From contig CM067344.1 of NCBI GenBank assembly GCA_034190875.2, positions 15,176,649-15,240,648 on the forward strand: a stretch of DNA of 64,000 bases, read 5' to 3'. Below are positions 36,396-49,845 of this stretch, piece after piece. The notes beneath the pieces were generated by a model. That model saw nothing but the letters and a program-made list of their open reading frames with translations. It did no database searches and was not told the origin of the DNA. The translations under genes were made by a program, and so were the position numbers. The stretch is from Urechis unicinctus. Its lineage: Eukaryota; Annelida; Polychaeta; Xenopneusta; Urechidae. Within the stretch, counting starts at the first letter, position 1, and every line of letters starts with the position of its first letter.

Positions 36396-37880
36396 TGATG
36401 GAGGGCTGGGCAATGTCGTTTAACTGAATATTATACAATGAGCTTTAGTGGAGTTGGCGCACGAGAATGCAATATTTTCTGACAAATAAAGCATAAACAG
36501 ATTTATGTTTGATGCCGCAAACGGGGACAGTGTAGCCCTGCTACATAGACGTCATGCAGGGCTAGTGGCAGTAAGGTCATACCAAGTAGCCCAATAGACC
36601 AACGTCAGGTTTAAGAGGAGTGCATGCAGCACTACCCGTACTTAGTTCGAAAGAGCTAATACCAAGGTCTGAGGTCTTAACCTCATACGACACGGTGGTT
36701 GCGTTTAAGTAACTCAATAATAAATTAAGAAAACTCCATCGGATGTGGACCTAGTCGGACCCTCAGTCACAAAAGAGGCACTAAATGAAAACGCCCTAGC
36801 AACCCAGATACAACCCTCGTGTAACGTTCTTCACGTTTTCTTAAATATCTCGGGAATCATTTGGTGTGAAACTGCGCATGATCATCGTGTGTAGGTGCCA
36901 ACAATATAGAATGTTGACGTATCTCAGACAGGTGATATTGGACCCCCCCCCCCCCCCCCCCCCCCCCCCCAACACCCCCACCCACACAAATCACCCTAAT
37001 GTGTTTCACCCACATGGCCAAGCAATATCGAACAATTCACGTTCTGAGGATAGCTTATGATGTGGTCGAAAGCTATGATAGGTTCACCTGGTACTGAGTG
37101 GTGTGCTGTAGTCGACGGTTTATCGATGGGATGATCCGAAACGATGATCGATCGTGAGTTAACAGACGATTGCCACCACGATGCATTGGCCATGGTGTCA
37201 ACATTCTGACGTTATTGGTACTGGTATCGCATGGTATCGATTCTATTGTTCACATTCCGGGGCACGATTTCCGAATTCTCGTTGACACATCGCAGTCATC
37301 GATTGGATGTTCCACATGGTGTGGCAGTGTATGGTTCTTTTTATCCTCTGTTATTATGATGTATGTGAAGAGAGACAGGAAGAAGGAAATGAAAAATAAT
37401 ACAATAGACCAGATGGTACGATGAAACTGCCAAGGCCTGGCCTATATAGCACCGGCCGTGATACCGAACATCATGGCACACGGAATCGATGACTAGCCAA
37501 CCCTAACTCACACAAGTGCAGCTAAAATCATGACGCAGATGGATTTATTTCAGAGCACATGTCCGATAAAAAATAAATCAGCTGCATCTAACAAATGTGG
37601 TATCATTTACATATGTACAAGTCTGCAGGTTGAATGAATAATAATAAGAATTAATTGATTCTCGGCCACATGCCATATCACAGATGAGGTATTTTACAGT
37701 AAGGTCGATAATACTCTTTTGTTCTGCCAGACGGATGGTAATTTAGCAGTTAATAAAACAACAGTGTATGTGTTGCCCAACGATATGAGGAGACATGATA
37801 ACTGAAGAAAACATCGCATGAAATAGGTAATTGATGCCTGGCATATCGAATAGTAGAGATTCGTTCGCATTTCTCAAGCA
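36396..37880. other. downstream flank of transporter copy A
   Basis: Non-coding, with a C homopolymer of about 29 bases at 36942-36970 and a run of conserved AT-rich sequence. TTTATT at 37544-37549, which reads AATAAA on the minus strand about 330 bp past the copy A stop codon, could be its polyadenylation signal. No other gene is supported. Confidence 0.45.
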
Positions 37881-40800
37881 TCACTCTCCAGTGCTCTGGG
37901 GTTCTGTTTCCTCTTCTAACTGGTCGAAGTTCTTATTCCCAGTGTGTTTGATAAACCAGGCAGGTTTGATAATTATCAATACAAAGTTAACGGCGAAAAC
38001 CACAACAAACACGACGACCCACTGTGACAGGACAGATATATCATTGTTAAGTGTGATAACAAAATCCACATTAGCCATCATTATCTATAAAACAAATATG
38101 AACGGTAGAATAAGTAAAATCAAGCAATCAAAGCATGAAAGCAAATAAATGTCACACAACACAACAAACTATAAATGACAACAGAATGTGAACACAGAGA
38201 AATGAGACATTCCACTGTCTTACCTGTGTGATAACTGTAATTAGTGAGGTAGCACCGAACGTGTACCACTTGGAACCAAGCTCGTCATCGTTAATGGTGC
38301 TGTCTATCATCCACCAAACCAGGAGGACGACGGCCTCCACTGGTGTGACGTAACTGGATCATTAGCCAATCAGGGATGCGAAATGAATAGGATGTTTGAT
38401 ACCATAATGGGTTTGTCATATAATATAAACAAATACTTTAAACGGAATCGAATTGAAATGAGTCTTTTAAAATCTTTTGTTCGCAATAATGTGACGCAGT
38501 GAGCAGAGTATAACATATAGAGCCCTTTTTAGAATAACGCAAAGAAAAATGAATATGCTCAATAAGGAACCATGGATTACTATTTGAGTATGTATTCATC
38601 TGATGAAAATGTACTAGCAGACACAACAACACACTGCATGGACGTTGACTCTATCCTGATATGATGAACCATGCCTGGCATTCATCGGGTCATGGGAATG
38701 AACCCTTATGACGGAACCCACCTTGTGATTTCAACACAATCGACACCAATACCTACTTAACTATACACTTCCATCCGTAGGGCGCTTTCCAGTCGCCATT
38801 GTCAATACCGTTGATGATATGTTCGCGGTATGTATTAGCACCGTAAAGAATGACTAATATTTGGAGCAGCAGTCCATTCAGAAGCAGCGCTATTCCCCAC
38901 GTGAAGTCCTTAACACAGATGTCGTAACATGTGTCGTATGTTAGACCGAAAAGACCGGTATAATGCACAAAGTAGAATAGTGTTGCTTAATGTATACAAT
39001 GATTACCTGGTTGGTGAGGAAATCCAGATTTAACGCCGAACCCAGCCCTAACAAGAAGTAACAGCATGTTGCTATTACCACGGCTAGAATTTTCTTCACT
39101 GAAATCATTAACTTTCTAAATGAATAAAAAATAAATAAACGTAAATACACATATATTAATTCCCCAAATGCAAATCGTCACTTCTATCAGGATACATAGT
39201 TGGCTCACCACCAAAATCACAGAACGCATGCGTCAACATTTCCAACATGGCGATATTAGAGGAGAGAGAAGCAAACACGAGGCACACGAAGAATAGTACG
39301 GCGATGACCCGTCCAAGCCCGCCCACAGATGACAGCAGCTGAGGCAGCCTAACAAAATCACAACCACGCTATATGTAGCATGCCGTAAATACTTCCAGCT
39401 CGAGTATCTTTATACAGAATAAAACAACCATATACGGTAGCAGTGTCTATAATGTCTGATAATGTTAAAAAACCAAATCGTGGTTTCATTAGTAATCAGT
39501 GATAGGGGATTCACTGATCCTCATTAATCAATACGCAATCATTTTTCAGTTTTGTTATGCTTAACATGACTGTGAAAGACGGCAGTCATCACCGGCGTAC
39601 CATATGAAGGTGAGACCGGTGCTGCCCGGTCCGGATTCTTGGAGAACTTTGAGTATGTCGGCGTCTGTAGCGTTCGGCGTTTCGCTCTTTACAGCCGAGA
39701 ACACCGTTGAGAACATCATCATACCGCTGAGTATACTGGTTAGCAGAAGAGTAGATGTATATAAATATCACGGTAATTAACTGTCGAACCATAGCGTCAA
39801 ACTCAAAGGGTATTAACGAAAGATGCATTTTAAGTTTTTCATACAAATTATTAACGGTGATATTTGAATTCTGCGAAGTGATATCTTCTTGAATAAGAAA
39901 AATATGGAGTTCTGTTGCTAGGAACAATAATGGAGTAATTACTCCGATGAACTTTTATCCAAATTGCTTGCAAGTTTCACATTTGAATGGGTTGGGCGCG
40001 CTCGTGTAAGTCTGTTGAGCGTCCCTACCTGACAGCGTTGTTCACTATGGGGATGAGGAGGGAAAATTGGACGATTTTGTGTTTGCGGGACATGTAGGCG
40101 GCGTAAGCCACAAAGATCCCAGTACCAGCTCCGGTGTCGAAGGCATTCTGACTGGCCGCGTCGACCCAGAGGAGCGGGTTCTTCAAGGTGGCTGTATCGG
40201 CAAACACGTTGCCATGGTTACTGAAGCTGGAGGGTGGTGATTGTGGTGATCGGGATGATGACAACGTTGATGTGAATGCTTTCGAAATTAATGGCAAGGA
40301 AGAAGAAGAAGAGGAAGACGAGGAAGAAGAAGAAGAAGAAGAAGAAGAAGAAGAAGAGGAAGACGAAGAAGAAGAAGAAGAAGATAATGTCGATGATGGT
40401 GATAATAATGATGATGACTTTCATTATAATGATGATTATAATGCAGATGATGATACAATGTCAATGATGATGATGCTGATGATAATCGGGAACATATAGC
40501 AGTATGCACGAAGACGACGGTGACGACGACGTCGCAATACGTACCCCAGTCGGGCGTGAAGAGGAAGCTGAGCCCGTAACTGGCGTTAGGCCTTGTCATA
40601 GACCAGACAAAGACCACCCCCAGTAGGATGAAGAGTCCGGGAGCCAGGATGAGGTTGGTCTTCTCGATAGTACTGACCCCCTTCAGCAGGGTCAGAGAGG
40701 TCAGCAATAGGGCGATAGACATGGTGAGGACGGGCCAGGATGCCTCCTGACGTCACATCGGCCAATGGAAGCAAGCACAGTGAAATACATTAGTTTGGAT

Positions 40801-42511
40801 GGAATAACGCTCAATAATGCCTTATTCAGGCGTTCTGAGCGAATGTTAGGTGGATCATAAATATATACTAGTATACATGTAGCCAACTGCTCGGAAACCC
40901 GCGATCGGACCCAGTAGTCTCTCGGGCACCGGGATATTGATTTGAAATGAAGCTGATCGAATGCTGCATTTATGTTTGCTGTTTGTGTTAGGTCATAAAA
41001 GACTAAAATATATATATGACCGAGAAATAAATTTTGTTGTTACATGAGTGGAAGGTTTTTACCTGGGCAAAGTTATCGAAGACTTCTAGACTAGCTTCAT
41101 ATGTGGTGGGCAGAGGATAAGCTATGCTACGGAATGCGTAGTAAAAACACCAGCCGGTGATGACAGTGTAGTAGGCGCTGTATAGATAGAGTGGGGAAAT
41201 GTACGGGTTATTATGAGCAAGAAAACAATGAACATCAGAGCTTTCTAAAACGATAGAAGTCTGCGACATAAAACATCATAGACGAAGCAATGAAATCGTT
41301 GTTAGCGAACGCAACAATTATACAACGGTTTCAGATAAATAGCACGGAATTATATAATGTTCCGTAGGGAGCGATAAATAGACAAATGAAAACCATAAAG
41401 TCACTTACTCTTTACAGAAGAAAGAAACCATTCAATGATATCATTTAAAAATCTAAGCCATATATATCCCGTAAGTTTAATGGGAACTTTACATTAAAAA
41501 TAACAGACACCATGTTGGAGAGTGCTCCAGCCAAATACTGGCAATGGCTATTTGAAGCTACTTATATAATAAGACTATATACCCATCATTTCAGATAACC
41601 ATATGGAAACGGGAGTATGGCGCAGGACTCACCCTACGAAATAGTTAACTAGAGTTATCCACATTCCGCACCAGGCGGCGCGCGGGCCGAGTAGCTGAGT
41701 GAAGGAGAGAATGACGCCTTTCCGGGTGAAGCGACCTAGGCTGTACTCGATCAGTAGCATGGGGATGGACCAGAGAAAGAGGAATGAGAACCACGCCATG
41801 ATGAAACAGAGAGCCCCTGCAACAAGCCATTACAACCAAGATTTCATTTAAAACAATACCATCCAATCACAGTCGGTTTTTTGGTTTTATATTATTCCCT
41901 TTAAAAAATCTAGTATCCATCAATAGCAGAACATCAATGAGTCAATACCTAAAATCTATCAGAAGTACTGCTTTACTTGATTCAGTTTAAATATATGTGA
42001 AAGAGAGATGAAACAGGATAAACGTACATGAAAGGAACTTTTCATAAATAAGTATAAACAAAAGAGCCTAAAATACAGCATCTGGCCTTGCTTTTTTGCA
42101 GATTGATACTGTTTCTATGTACACAGAGACGGAGCCAGCCTCTTGCAGGTGAAAGCGCCTGTCATTTTAGTCGCATCATTTACCTCCATCGCCGGCGTTT
42201 CGGGCCAAAACTCGGGGATAACGCCAGATGTTACCCGTCCCAATTGCACAACCCAGGCAGGTCAAAACAAGACCTATGTTGCTGGAGAAGGTCTTCTTTT
42301 CATCGCTTTCGCAATCGTCTTTGTCATCACAGGCCAGTGGTTTCTGTATACAAAAACCCGCTGTCTCTAAGAACCACATTTCCATGTTCCTTATTCTCTA
42401 AACTTTCAGAGTGAACAGATCCTTGTATTAAAAGGAGTTATTAATTGGGATTAAAAAGATTGCCAATTTCTCTTGACTTACCAGTGGTGTGCCTTCTGAC
42501 GCCTTCGCCAT
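37881..42511 (-). CDS. SLC6-like (prokaryote-type) Na+-coupled symporter, copy A, intact
   Basis: A 12-exon minus-strand gene with consistent phases: 42482-42511, 42184-42343, 41633-41816, 41063-41177, 40545-40746, 40029-40191, 39601-39735, 39209-39348, 39007-39098, 38767-38908, 38224-38339, 37881-38021. Total 539 codons plus TGA. TM1 carries the unwound sodium-site motif GCAIGTGNIWRYP. The TM2/3 region has WSIPMLLIEYSLGRFTRKG. TM6 lies at ASQNAFDTGAGTGIFVAYAA, then TFIWLPQLL and FASLSSNIAMLE (TM8-type). The last exon gives a final helix (WVVVFVVVFAVNFVLIIIK) and an acidic tail. The short loops and length near 500 resemble the bacterial/invertebrate-type neurotransmitter:sodium symporter branch rather than vertebrate GABA or monoamine carriers. 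The substrate is unknown. Placement of exon 10-11 joins rests on phase and family logic. Confidence 0.93.
40295..40384 (+). repeat. GAA/TTC microsatellite in intron 5 of copy A
   Basis: About 90 bp of GAA/GAG triplets interrupted by two GAC triplets. It is intronic: exon 6 ends at 40191 and exon 5 begins at 40545. The sense transcript reads UUC. Confidence 0.93.
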
Positions 42512-44351
42512 TCTTTCCTCTGGTTACTCTAGATTAAACGATGTTTCGTCGAAATATACTTGCAAGATAAATACCGCTCTTGTTAAATTGGCACAGACTG
42601 ACTTAGCTTGTATCCATGTCACATCACCATGATCTTCACCAATCCAATGACTTAAAATATGAACCTTTTTTCTTTTTGAGTCCTTGGCGAAATAGTCGTA
42701 ATAACTCCAATGTTATGGGTTCTATTGAAGACGTTTGCCTGTGTGTTGAGGCACAGGTGAGCTACTCACTTCTTGGTGTCCGTGAAAGCTGCGTGATTGC
42801 TCCGCTCAATCATATACTGGCAATGCCAAGGACTGGGGCGAATCCTGCAAAGTTAAGTAAAAACGGAAATGTACGATTTACAATTCACTGATGTGGGATT
42901 TATTATGACAAAATGATACTCAATGATACCAACGGGTCAACAGTTATAAAAATAGTTTAATCCTCGTCCGCACGAACCGCTGTTTATCAGGCCCTGTACC
43001 ATGATTGGTGCGAATCCATACGATACACGGAATATCCCATCAAGTGTTATATATGACGGCAGCAGCTGGTACAAAACAGTTTAAATGACAATATGTTGCT
43101 GCGTTGTAAACAACCGTCCACAAGCTGTGAAACATTGTCATCATATGTATCGTGGGCAAACGCTACGCCAGAGAGAAATGTACTCAAGTTTGCATATCAA
43201 TTGACATCATCGAATGCTATAATGAATGAAGCAGCGTATGCGATGTACATGTCAGGCCCATAGAGTCGATAATGAACTCATCATAGTTACCGCTTAGTGA
43301 TATTTCATGGTAGTACTGCTATGTAATTACAGTATGTTGTCATGATGGTGGGATCATATTGGTCTATCCCGGGCGCCTGCGGTGCATGGACAGAATTAAA
43401 TGCATAGTGTTGCTGTATCTTTTTTTTCATATCTTTTTATTTAGTTTTCATAGTATGATAATATTGTCTACCAATCATGGACTAGTTTGCCAGGTGTACC
43501 ACGATAGACGGACAAGCTGGCGTTCCGGAATATGAAATCATTAGTCCGATGGGGGCAACTCCAGTCTAAGCAAGGCCCGCTTTTGGAAGATAATCCATGT
43601 CTCCTTGAAAATCACTCAAGTCGTATTTCTACGATGATTCGATTAAGTCTTCTATGGTATATCGCTTTTTTTTGTCAATAAAAAGATAAGCACTATTTCT
43701 TGGTTATACCACCGAATGAAAATCATCGCGAAATAAATCCCGACCTTAATTTTTCATTTATCATTAATTTTCATGATTGAACGTTGTTTATCTACTTCTT
43801 GTATGGTTCTTTTTATCCCCTGTTATTATGATGTATGTGAAGAGAGACAGGAAGAAGGAAATGAAAAATAATACAATAGACCAGATGGTACGATGAAACT
43901 GCCAAGGCCTGGCCTATATAGCACCGGCCGTGATACCGAACATCATGGCACACGGAATCGATGACTAGCCAACCCTAATTCACACAAGTGCAGCTAAATC
44001 ATGACGCAGATGGATTTATTTCAGAGCACATGTCCGATAAAAAATAAATCAGCTGCATCTAACAAATGTGGTATCATTTACATATGTACAAGTCTGCAGG
44101 TTGAATGAATAATAATAAGAATTAATTGATTCTCGGCCACATGCCATATCACAGATGAGGTATTTTACAGTAAGGTCGATAATACTCTTTTGTTCTGCCA
44201 GACGGATGGTAATTTAGCAGTTAATAAAACAACAGTGTATGTGTTGCCCAACGATATGAGGAGACATGATAACTGAAGAAAACATCGCATGAAATAGGTA
44301 ATTGATGCCTGGCATATCGAATAGTAGAGATTCGTTCGCATTTCTCAAGCA
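42512..44351. other. 5' flank of copy A and 3' flank of copy B
   Basis: No gene supported. 42512-43798 is the upstream (promoter-side) flank of copy A, repeated upstream of copies B and C. 43799-44351 is the downstream flank of copy B. Plus-strand open frames such as 42616-42891 recur in the other units only because the units are recent duplicates. Confidence 0.5.
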
Positions 44352-47300
44352 TCACTCTCCAGTGCTCTGGGGTTCTGTTTCCTCTTCTAACTGGTCGAAG
44401 TTTTTATTCCCAGTGTGTTTGATAAACCAGGCAGGTTTGATAATTATCAATACAAAGTTAACGGCGAAAACCACAACAAACACGACGACCCACTGTGACA
44501 GGACAGATATATCATTGTTAAGTGTGATAACAAAATCCACATTAGCCATCATTATCTATAAAACAAATATGAACGGTAGAATAAGTAAAATCAAGCAATC
44601 AAAGCATGAAAGCAAATAAATGTCACACAACACAACAAACTTGTAAATCTATAAATGACAACAGAATGTGAACACAGAGAAATGAGACATTCCACTGTCT
44701 TACCTGTGTGATAACTGTAATTAGTGAGGTAGCACCGAACGTGTACCACTTGGAACCAAGCTCGTCATCGTTAATGGTGCTGTCTATCATCCACCAAACC
44801 AGGAGGACGACGGCCTCCACTGGTGTGACGTAACTGGATCATTAGCCAATCAGGGATGCGAAATGAATAGGATGTTTGATACCATAATGGGTTTGTCATA
44901 TAATATAAACAAATACTTTAAACGGAATCGAATTGAAATGAGTCTTTTAAAATCCTTTGTTCGCAATAATGTGACGCAGTGAGCAGAGTATAACATATAG
45001 AGCCCTTTTTAGAATAACGCAAAGAAAAATGAATATGCTCAATAAGGAACCATGGATTACTATTTGAGTATGTATTCATCTGATGAAAATGTACTAGCAG
45101 ACACAACAACACACTGCATGGACGTTGACTCTATCCTGATATGATGAACCATGCCTGGCATTCATCGGGTCATGGGAATGAACCCTTATGACGGAACCCA
45201 CCTTGTGATTTCAACACACAATCGACACCAATACCTACTTAACTATACACTTCCATCCGTAGGGCGCTTTCCAGTCGCCATTGTCAATACCGTTGATGAT
45301 ATGTTCGCGGTATGTATTAGCACCGTAAAGAATGACTAATATTTGGAGCAGCAGTCCATTCAGAAGCAGCGCTATTCCCCACGTGAAGTCCTTAACACAG
45401 GTGTCGTAACATGTGTCGTATGTTAGACCGAAAAGACCGGTATAATGCACAAAGTAGAATAGTGTTGCTTAATGTATACAATGATTACCTGGTTGGTGAG
45501 GAAATCCAGATTTAACGCCGAACCCAGCCCTAACAAGAAGTAACAGCATGTTGCTATTACCACGGCTAGAATTTTCTTCACTGAAATCATTAACTTTCTA
45601 AATGAATAAAAAATAAATAAACGTAAATACACATATATTAATTCCCCAAATGCAAATCGTCACTTCTATCAGGATACATAGTTGGCTCACCACCAAAATC
45701 ACAGAACGCATGCGTCAACATTTCCAACATGGCGATATTAGAGGAGAGAGAAGCAAACACGAGGCACACGAAGAATAGTACGGCGATGACCCGTCCAAGC
45801 CCGCCCACAGATGACAGCAGCTGAGGCAGCCTAACAAAATCACAACCACGCTATATGTAGCATGCCGTAAATACTTCCAGCTCGAGTATCTTTATACAGA
45901 ATAAAACAACCATATATGGTAGCAGTGTCTATAATGTCTGATAATGTTAAAAAACCAAATCGTGGTTTCATTAGTAATCAGTGATAGGGGATTCACTGAT
46001 CCTCATTAATCAATACGCAATCATTTTTCAGTTTTGTTATGCTTAGCATGACTGTGAAAGACGGCAGTCATCACCGGCGTACCATATGAAGGTGAGACCG
46101 GTGCTGCCCGGTCCGGATTCTTGGAGAACTTTGAGTATGTCGGCGTCTGTAGCGTTCGGCGTTTTGCTCTTTACAGCCGAGAACACCGTTGAGAACATCA
46201 TCATACCGCAGAGTATACTGGTTAGCAGAAGAGTAGATGTATATAAATATCACGGTAATTAACTGTCGAACCATAGCGTCAAACTCAAAGGGTATTAACG
46301 AAAGATGCATTTTAAGTTTTTCATACAAATTATTAACGGTGATATTTGAATTCTGCGAAGTGATATCTTCTTGAATAAGAAAAATATGGAGTTCTGTTGC
46401 TAGGAACAATAATGGAGTAATTACTCCGATGAACTTTTATCCAAATTGCTTGCAAGTTTCACATTTGAATGGGTTGGGCGCGCTCGTGTAAGTCTGTTGA
46501 GCGTATCTACCTGACAGCGTTGTTCACTATGGGGATGAGGAGGGAAAATTGGACGATTTTGTGTTTGCGGGACATGTAGGCGGCGTAAGCCACAAAGATC
46601 CCAGTTCCAGCTCCGGTGTCGAAGGCATTCTGACTGGCCGCGTCGACCCAGAGGAGCGGGTTCTTCAAGGTGGCTGTATCGGCAAACACGTTGCCATGGT
46701 TACTGAAGCTGGAGGGTGGTGATTGTGGTGATCGGGATGATGACAACGTTGATGTGAATGCTTTCGAAATTAATGGCAAGGAAGAAGAAGAAGAGGAAGA
46801 CGAGGAAGAAGAAGAAGAAGAAGAAGAAGAAGAAGAAGAAGAAGAAGAAGAAGAAGAAGAAGACGAAGAAGAAGAAAAAGAAGAAGATAATGTCGATGAT
46901 GGTGATAATAATGATGATGACTTTCATTATAATGATGATTATAATGCAGATGATGATACAATGTCAATGATGATGATGCTGATGATAATCGGGAACATAT
47001 AGCAGTATGCACGAAGACGACGGTGACGACGACGTCGCAATACGTACCCCAGTCGGGCGTGAAGAGGAAGCTGAGCCCGTAACTGGCGTTAGGCCTTGTC
47101 ATAGACCAGACAAAGACTACCCCCAGTAGGATGAAGAGTCCGGGAGCCAGGATGAGGTTGGTCTTCTCGATAGTACTGACCCCCTTCAGCAGGGTCAGAG
47201 AGGTCAGCAATAGGGCGATAGACATGGTGAGGACGGGCCAGGATGCCTCCTGACGTCACATCGGCCAATGGAAGCAAGCACAGTGAAATACATTAGTTTG

Positions 47301-49015
47301 GATGGAATAACGCTCAATAATGCCTTATTCAGGCGTCTGAGCGAATGTTAGGTGGATCATAAATATATACTAGTATACATGTAGCCAACTGCTCGGAAAC
47401 CCGCGATCGGACCCAGTAGTCTCTCGGGCACCGGGATATTGATTTGAAATGAAGCTGATCGAATGCTGCATTTATGTTTGCTGTTTGTGTTAGGTCATAA
47501 AAGACTAAAATATATATATGACCGAGAAATAAATTTTGTTGTTACATGAGTGGAAGGTTTTTACCTGGGCAAAGTTATCGAAGACTTCTAGACTGGCTTC
47601 ATATGTGGTGGGCAGAGGATAAGCTATGCTACGGAATGCGTAGTAAAAACACCAGCCGGTGATGACAGTGTAGTAGGCGCTGTATAGATAGAGTGGGGAA
47701 ATGTACGGGTTATTATGAGCAAGAAAACAATGAACATCAGAGCTTTCTGAGAACGATAGAAGTCTGCGACATAAAACATCATAGACGAAGCAATGAAATC
47801 GTTGTTAGCGAACGCAACAATTATACAACGGTTTCAGATAGATAGCACGGAATTATATAATGTTCCGTAGGGAGCGATAAATAGACAAATGAAAACCATA
47901 AAGTCACTTACTCTTTACAGAAGAAAGAAACATTCAATGATATCATTTAAAAAATCTAAGCCATATATATCCCGTAAGTTTAATGGGAACTTTACATTAA
48001 AAATAACAGACACCATGTTGGAGAGTGCTCCAGCCAAATACTGGCAATGGCTATTTGAAGCTACTTATATAATAAGACTATATACCCATCATTTCAGATA
48101 ACCATATGGAAACGGGAGTATGGCGCAGGACTCACCCTACGAAATAGTTAACTAGAGTTATCCACATTCCGCACCAGGCGGCGCGCGGGCCGAGTAGCTG
48201 AGTGAAGGAGAGAATGACGCCTTTCCGGGTGAAGCGACCTAGGCTGTACTCGATCAGTAGCATGGGGATGGACCAGAGAAAGAGGAATGAGAACCACGCC
48301 ATGATGAAACAGAGGGCCCCTGCAACAAGCCATTACAACCAAGATTTCATTTAAAACAATACCATCCAATCACAGCCGGTTTTTTGGTTTTACATTATTC
48401 CCTTTAAAAAATCTAGTATCCATCAATAGCAGAACATCAATGAGTCAATACCTAAAATCTATCAGAAGTACTGCTTTACTTGATTCAGTTTAAATATATG
48501 TGAAAGAGAGATGAAACAGGATAAACGTACATGAAAGGAACTTTTCATAAATAAGTATAAACAAAAGAGCCTAAAATACAGCATCTGGCCTTGCTTTTTT
48601 GCAGATTGATACTGTTTCTATGTACACAGAGACGGAGCCAGCCTCTTGCAGGTGAAAGCGCCTGTCATTTTAGTCGCATCATTTACCTCCATCACCGGCG
48701 TTTCGGGCCAAAACTCGGGGATAACGCCAGATGTTACCCGTCCCAATTGCACAACCCCAGGCAGGTCAAAACAAGACCTATGTTGCTGGAGAAGGTCTTC
48801 TTTTCATCGCTTTCGCAATCGTCTTTGTCATCACAGGCCAGTGGTTTCTGTATACAAAAACCCTCTGTCTCTAAGAACCACATTTCCATGTTCCTTGTTC
48901 TCTAAACTTCCAGAGTGAACAGATCCTTATATTAAAAGGAGTTATTAATTGGGATTAAAAAGATTGCCAATTTCTCTTGACTTACCAGTGGTGTGCCTTC
49001 TGACGCCTTCGCCAT
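44352..49015 (-). pseudogene. SLC6-like symporter, copy B, 1-bp insertion in exon 2
   Basis: It has the same 12-exon structure as copy A, from ATG at 49013-49015 (exon 1 48986-49015) to the stop at 44352. Exon 2 (TM1) has one extra C in a run at 48756-48759 (four C where copies A and C have three). This shifts the frame immediately before the sodium-site motif and would truncate the protein at its first membrane helix. The remaining exons are open and splice sites are kept. Differences from A include E to K and S to C in exon 7. A homopolymer sequencing error is the main alternative to true inactivation. Confidence 0.85.
46777..46887 (+). repeat. GAA/TTC microsatellite in intron 5 of copy B
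   Basis: Same site as in copy A but 21 bp (7 triplets) longer, with the second GAC interruption displaced and an AAA triplet near the 3' end. Confidence 0.93.
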
Positions 49016-49678
49016 TCTTTCCTCTGGTTAGTCTAGATTAAACGATGTTTCGTCGAAATATACTTGCAAGATAAATACCGCTCTTGTTAAATTGGCACAG
49101 ACTGACTTAGCTTGTATCCATGTCACATCACCATGATCTTCACCAATCCAATGACTTAAAATATGAACCTTTTTTCTTTTTGAGTCCTTGGCGAAATAGT
49201 CGTAATAACTCCAATGTTATGGGTTTTATTGAAGACGTTTGCCTGTGTGTTGAGGCACAGGTGAGCTACTCACTTCTTGGTGTCCGTGAAAGCTTCGTGA
49301 TTGCTCCGCTCAATCATATACTGGCAATGCCAAGGACTGGGACGAATCCTGCAAAGTTAAGTAAAAACGGAAATGTACAATTTACAATTCACTGATGTGG
49401 GATTTATTATGACAAAATGATACTCAATGATACCAACGGGTCAACAGTTATAAAAATAGTTTTATCCTCGTCCGCACGAACCGCTGTTTAGCAGGCCCTG
49501 TACCATGATTGGTGCGAATCAATACGATACACGGAATATCCCATCAAGTGTTATATATGACGGCAGCAGCTGGTACAAAACAGTTTAAATGACAATATGT
49601 TGCTGCGTTGTAAACAACCGTCCACAAGCTGTGAAACATTGTCATCATATGTATCGTGGGCAAACGCTACGCCAGAGA
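49016..49678. other. upstream flank of copy B
   Basis: 663 bp of segment b between the copy B start codon and the inserted LTR element. Non-coding; a shared plus-strand open frame at 49120-49395 is not supported as a gene. Confidence 0.5.
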
Positions 49679-49780
49679 TGTTACAGAATGATACATTATG
49701 ATTACGATGTTTTGGTGGGAATCGCACCTAAATGATTATTCGTAGTGGGATGCTTTTTCTGTTGTGTTGAATCTGTCACA
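49679..49780 (+). repeat. 5' LTR (102 bp)
   Basis: Begins TG and ends CA; differs from the 3' LTR at one position (AAATGATTATTC here, AAATGTTTATTC in the other). It is unusually short for a Gypsy LTR. Confidence 0.96.
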
Positions 49781-49791
49781 TGGTGTCAGGA
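49781..49791 (+). other. primer binding site, leucine-tRNA type
   Basis: TGGTGTCAGGA directly abuts the 5' LTR. It complements the 3' end (with CCA) expected of a tRNA-Leu whose acceptor strand ends TCCTGACA. Assigned from memory of animal tRNA-Leu(CAG). Confidence 0.7.
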
Positions 49792-49845
49792 AAATGGGAT
49801 CTTTGTGAGTTTAATCTCTGGATTGCAGCATAAGGAACAGTGAGA

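Larger units (their letters stand above)
36396..43798. repeat. tandem unit 1 (segments a+b) with transporter copy A
   Basis: 36396-37328 (a) matches 55693-56560, and 37329-43798 (b) matches 43799 onward (unit 2) and 56561 onward (unit 3), at high identity across exons, introns and flanks. The join at 43798/43799 goes straight from the end of b to the start of the next b, so the ~1.9 kb of c+a seen between units 2 and 3 is missing here. Confidence 0.92.

Noticed and set aside
42143-42370. Plus-strand open frame with membrane-like sequence, repeated in unit 3
   Set aside because: It is the antisense of the transporter TM1 exon, which has splice sites, correct phase and family motifs on the minus strand.
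42616-42891. Plus-strand open frame conserved upstream of all three transporter copies
   Set aside because: The units are recent duplicates, so conservation is not evidence of coding; no motif is present.
46205-46225. Apparent loss of the exon 7 acceptor AG in copies B and C
   Set aside because: The CAG seen only in copy A is not the acceptor. An AG a few bases further upstream (CTAACCAG) is present in all copies and keeps the frame, so the change is just Ser to Cys.
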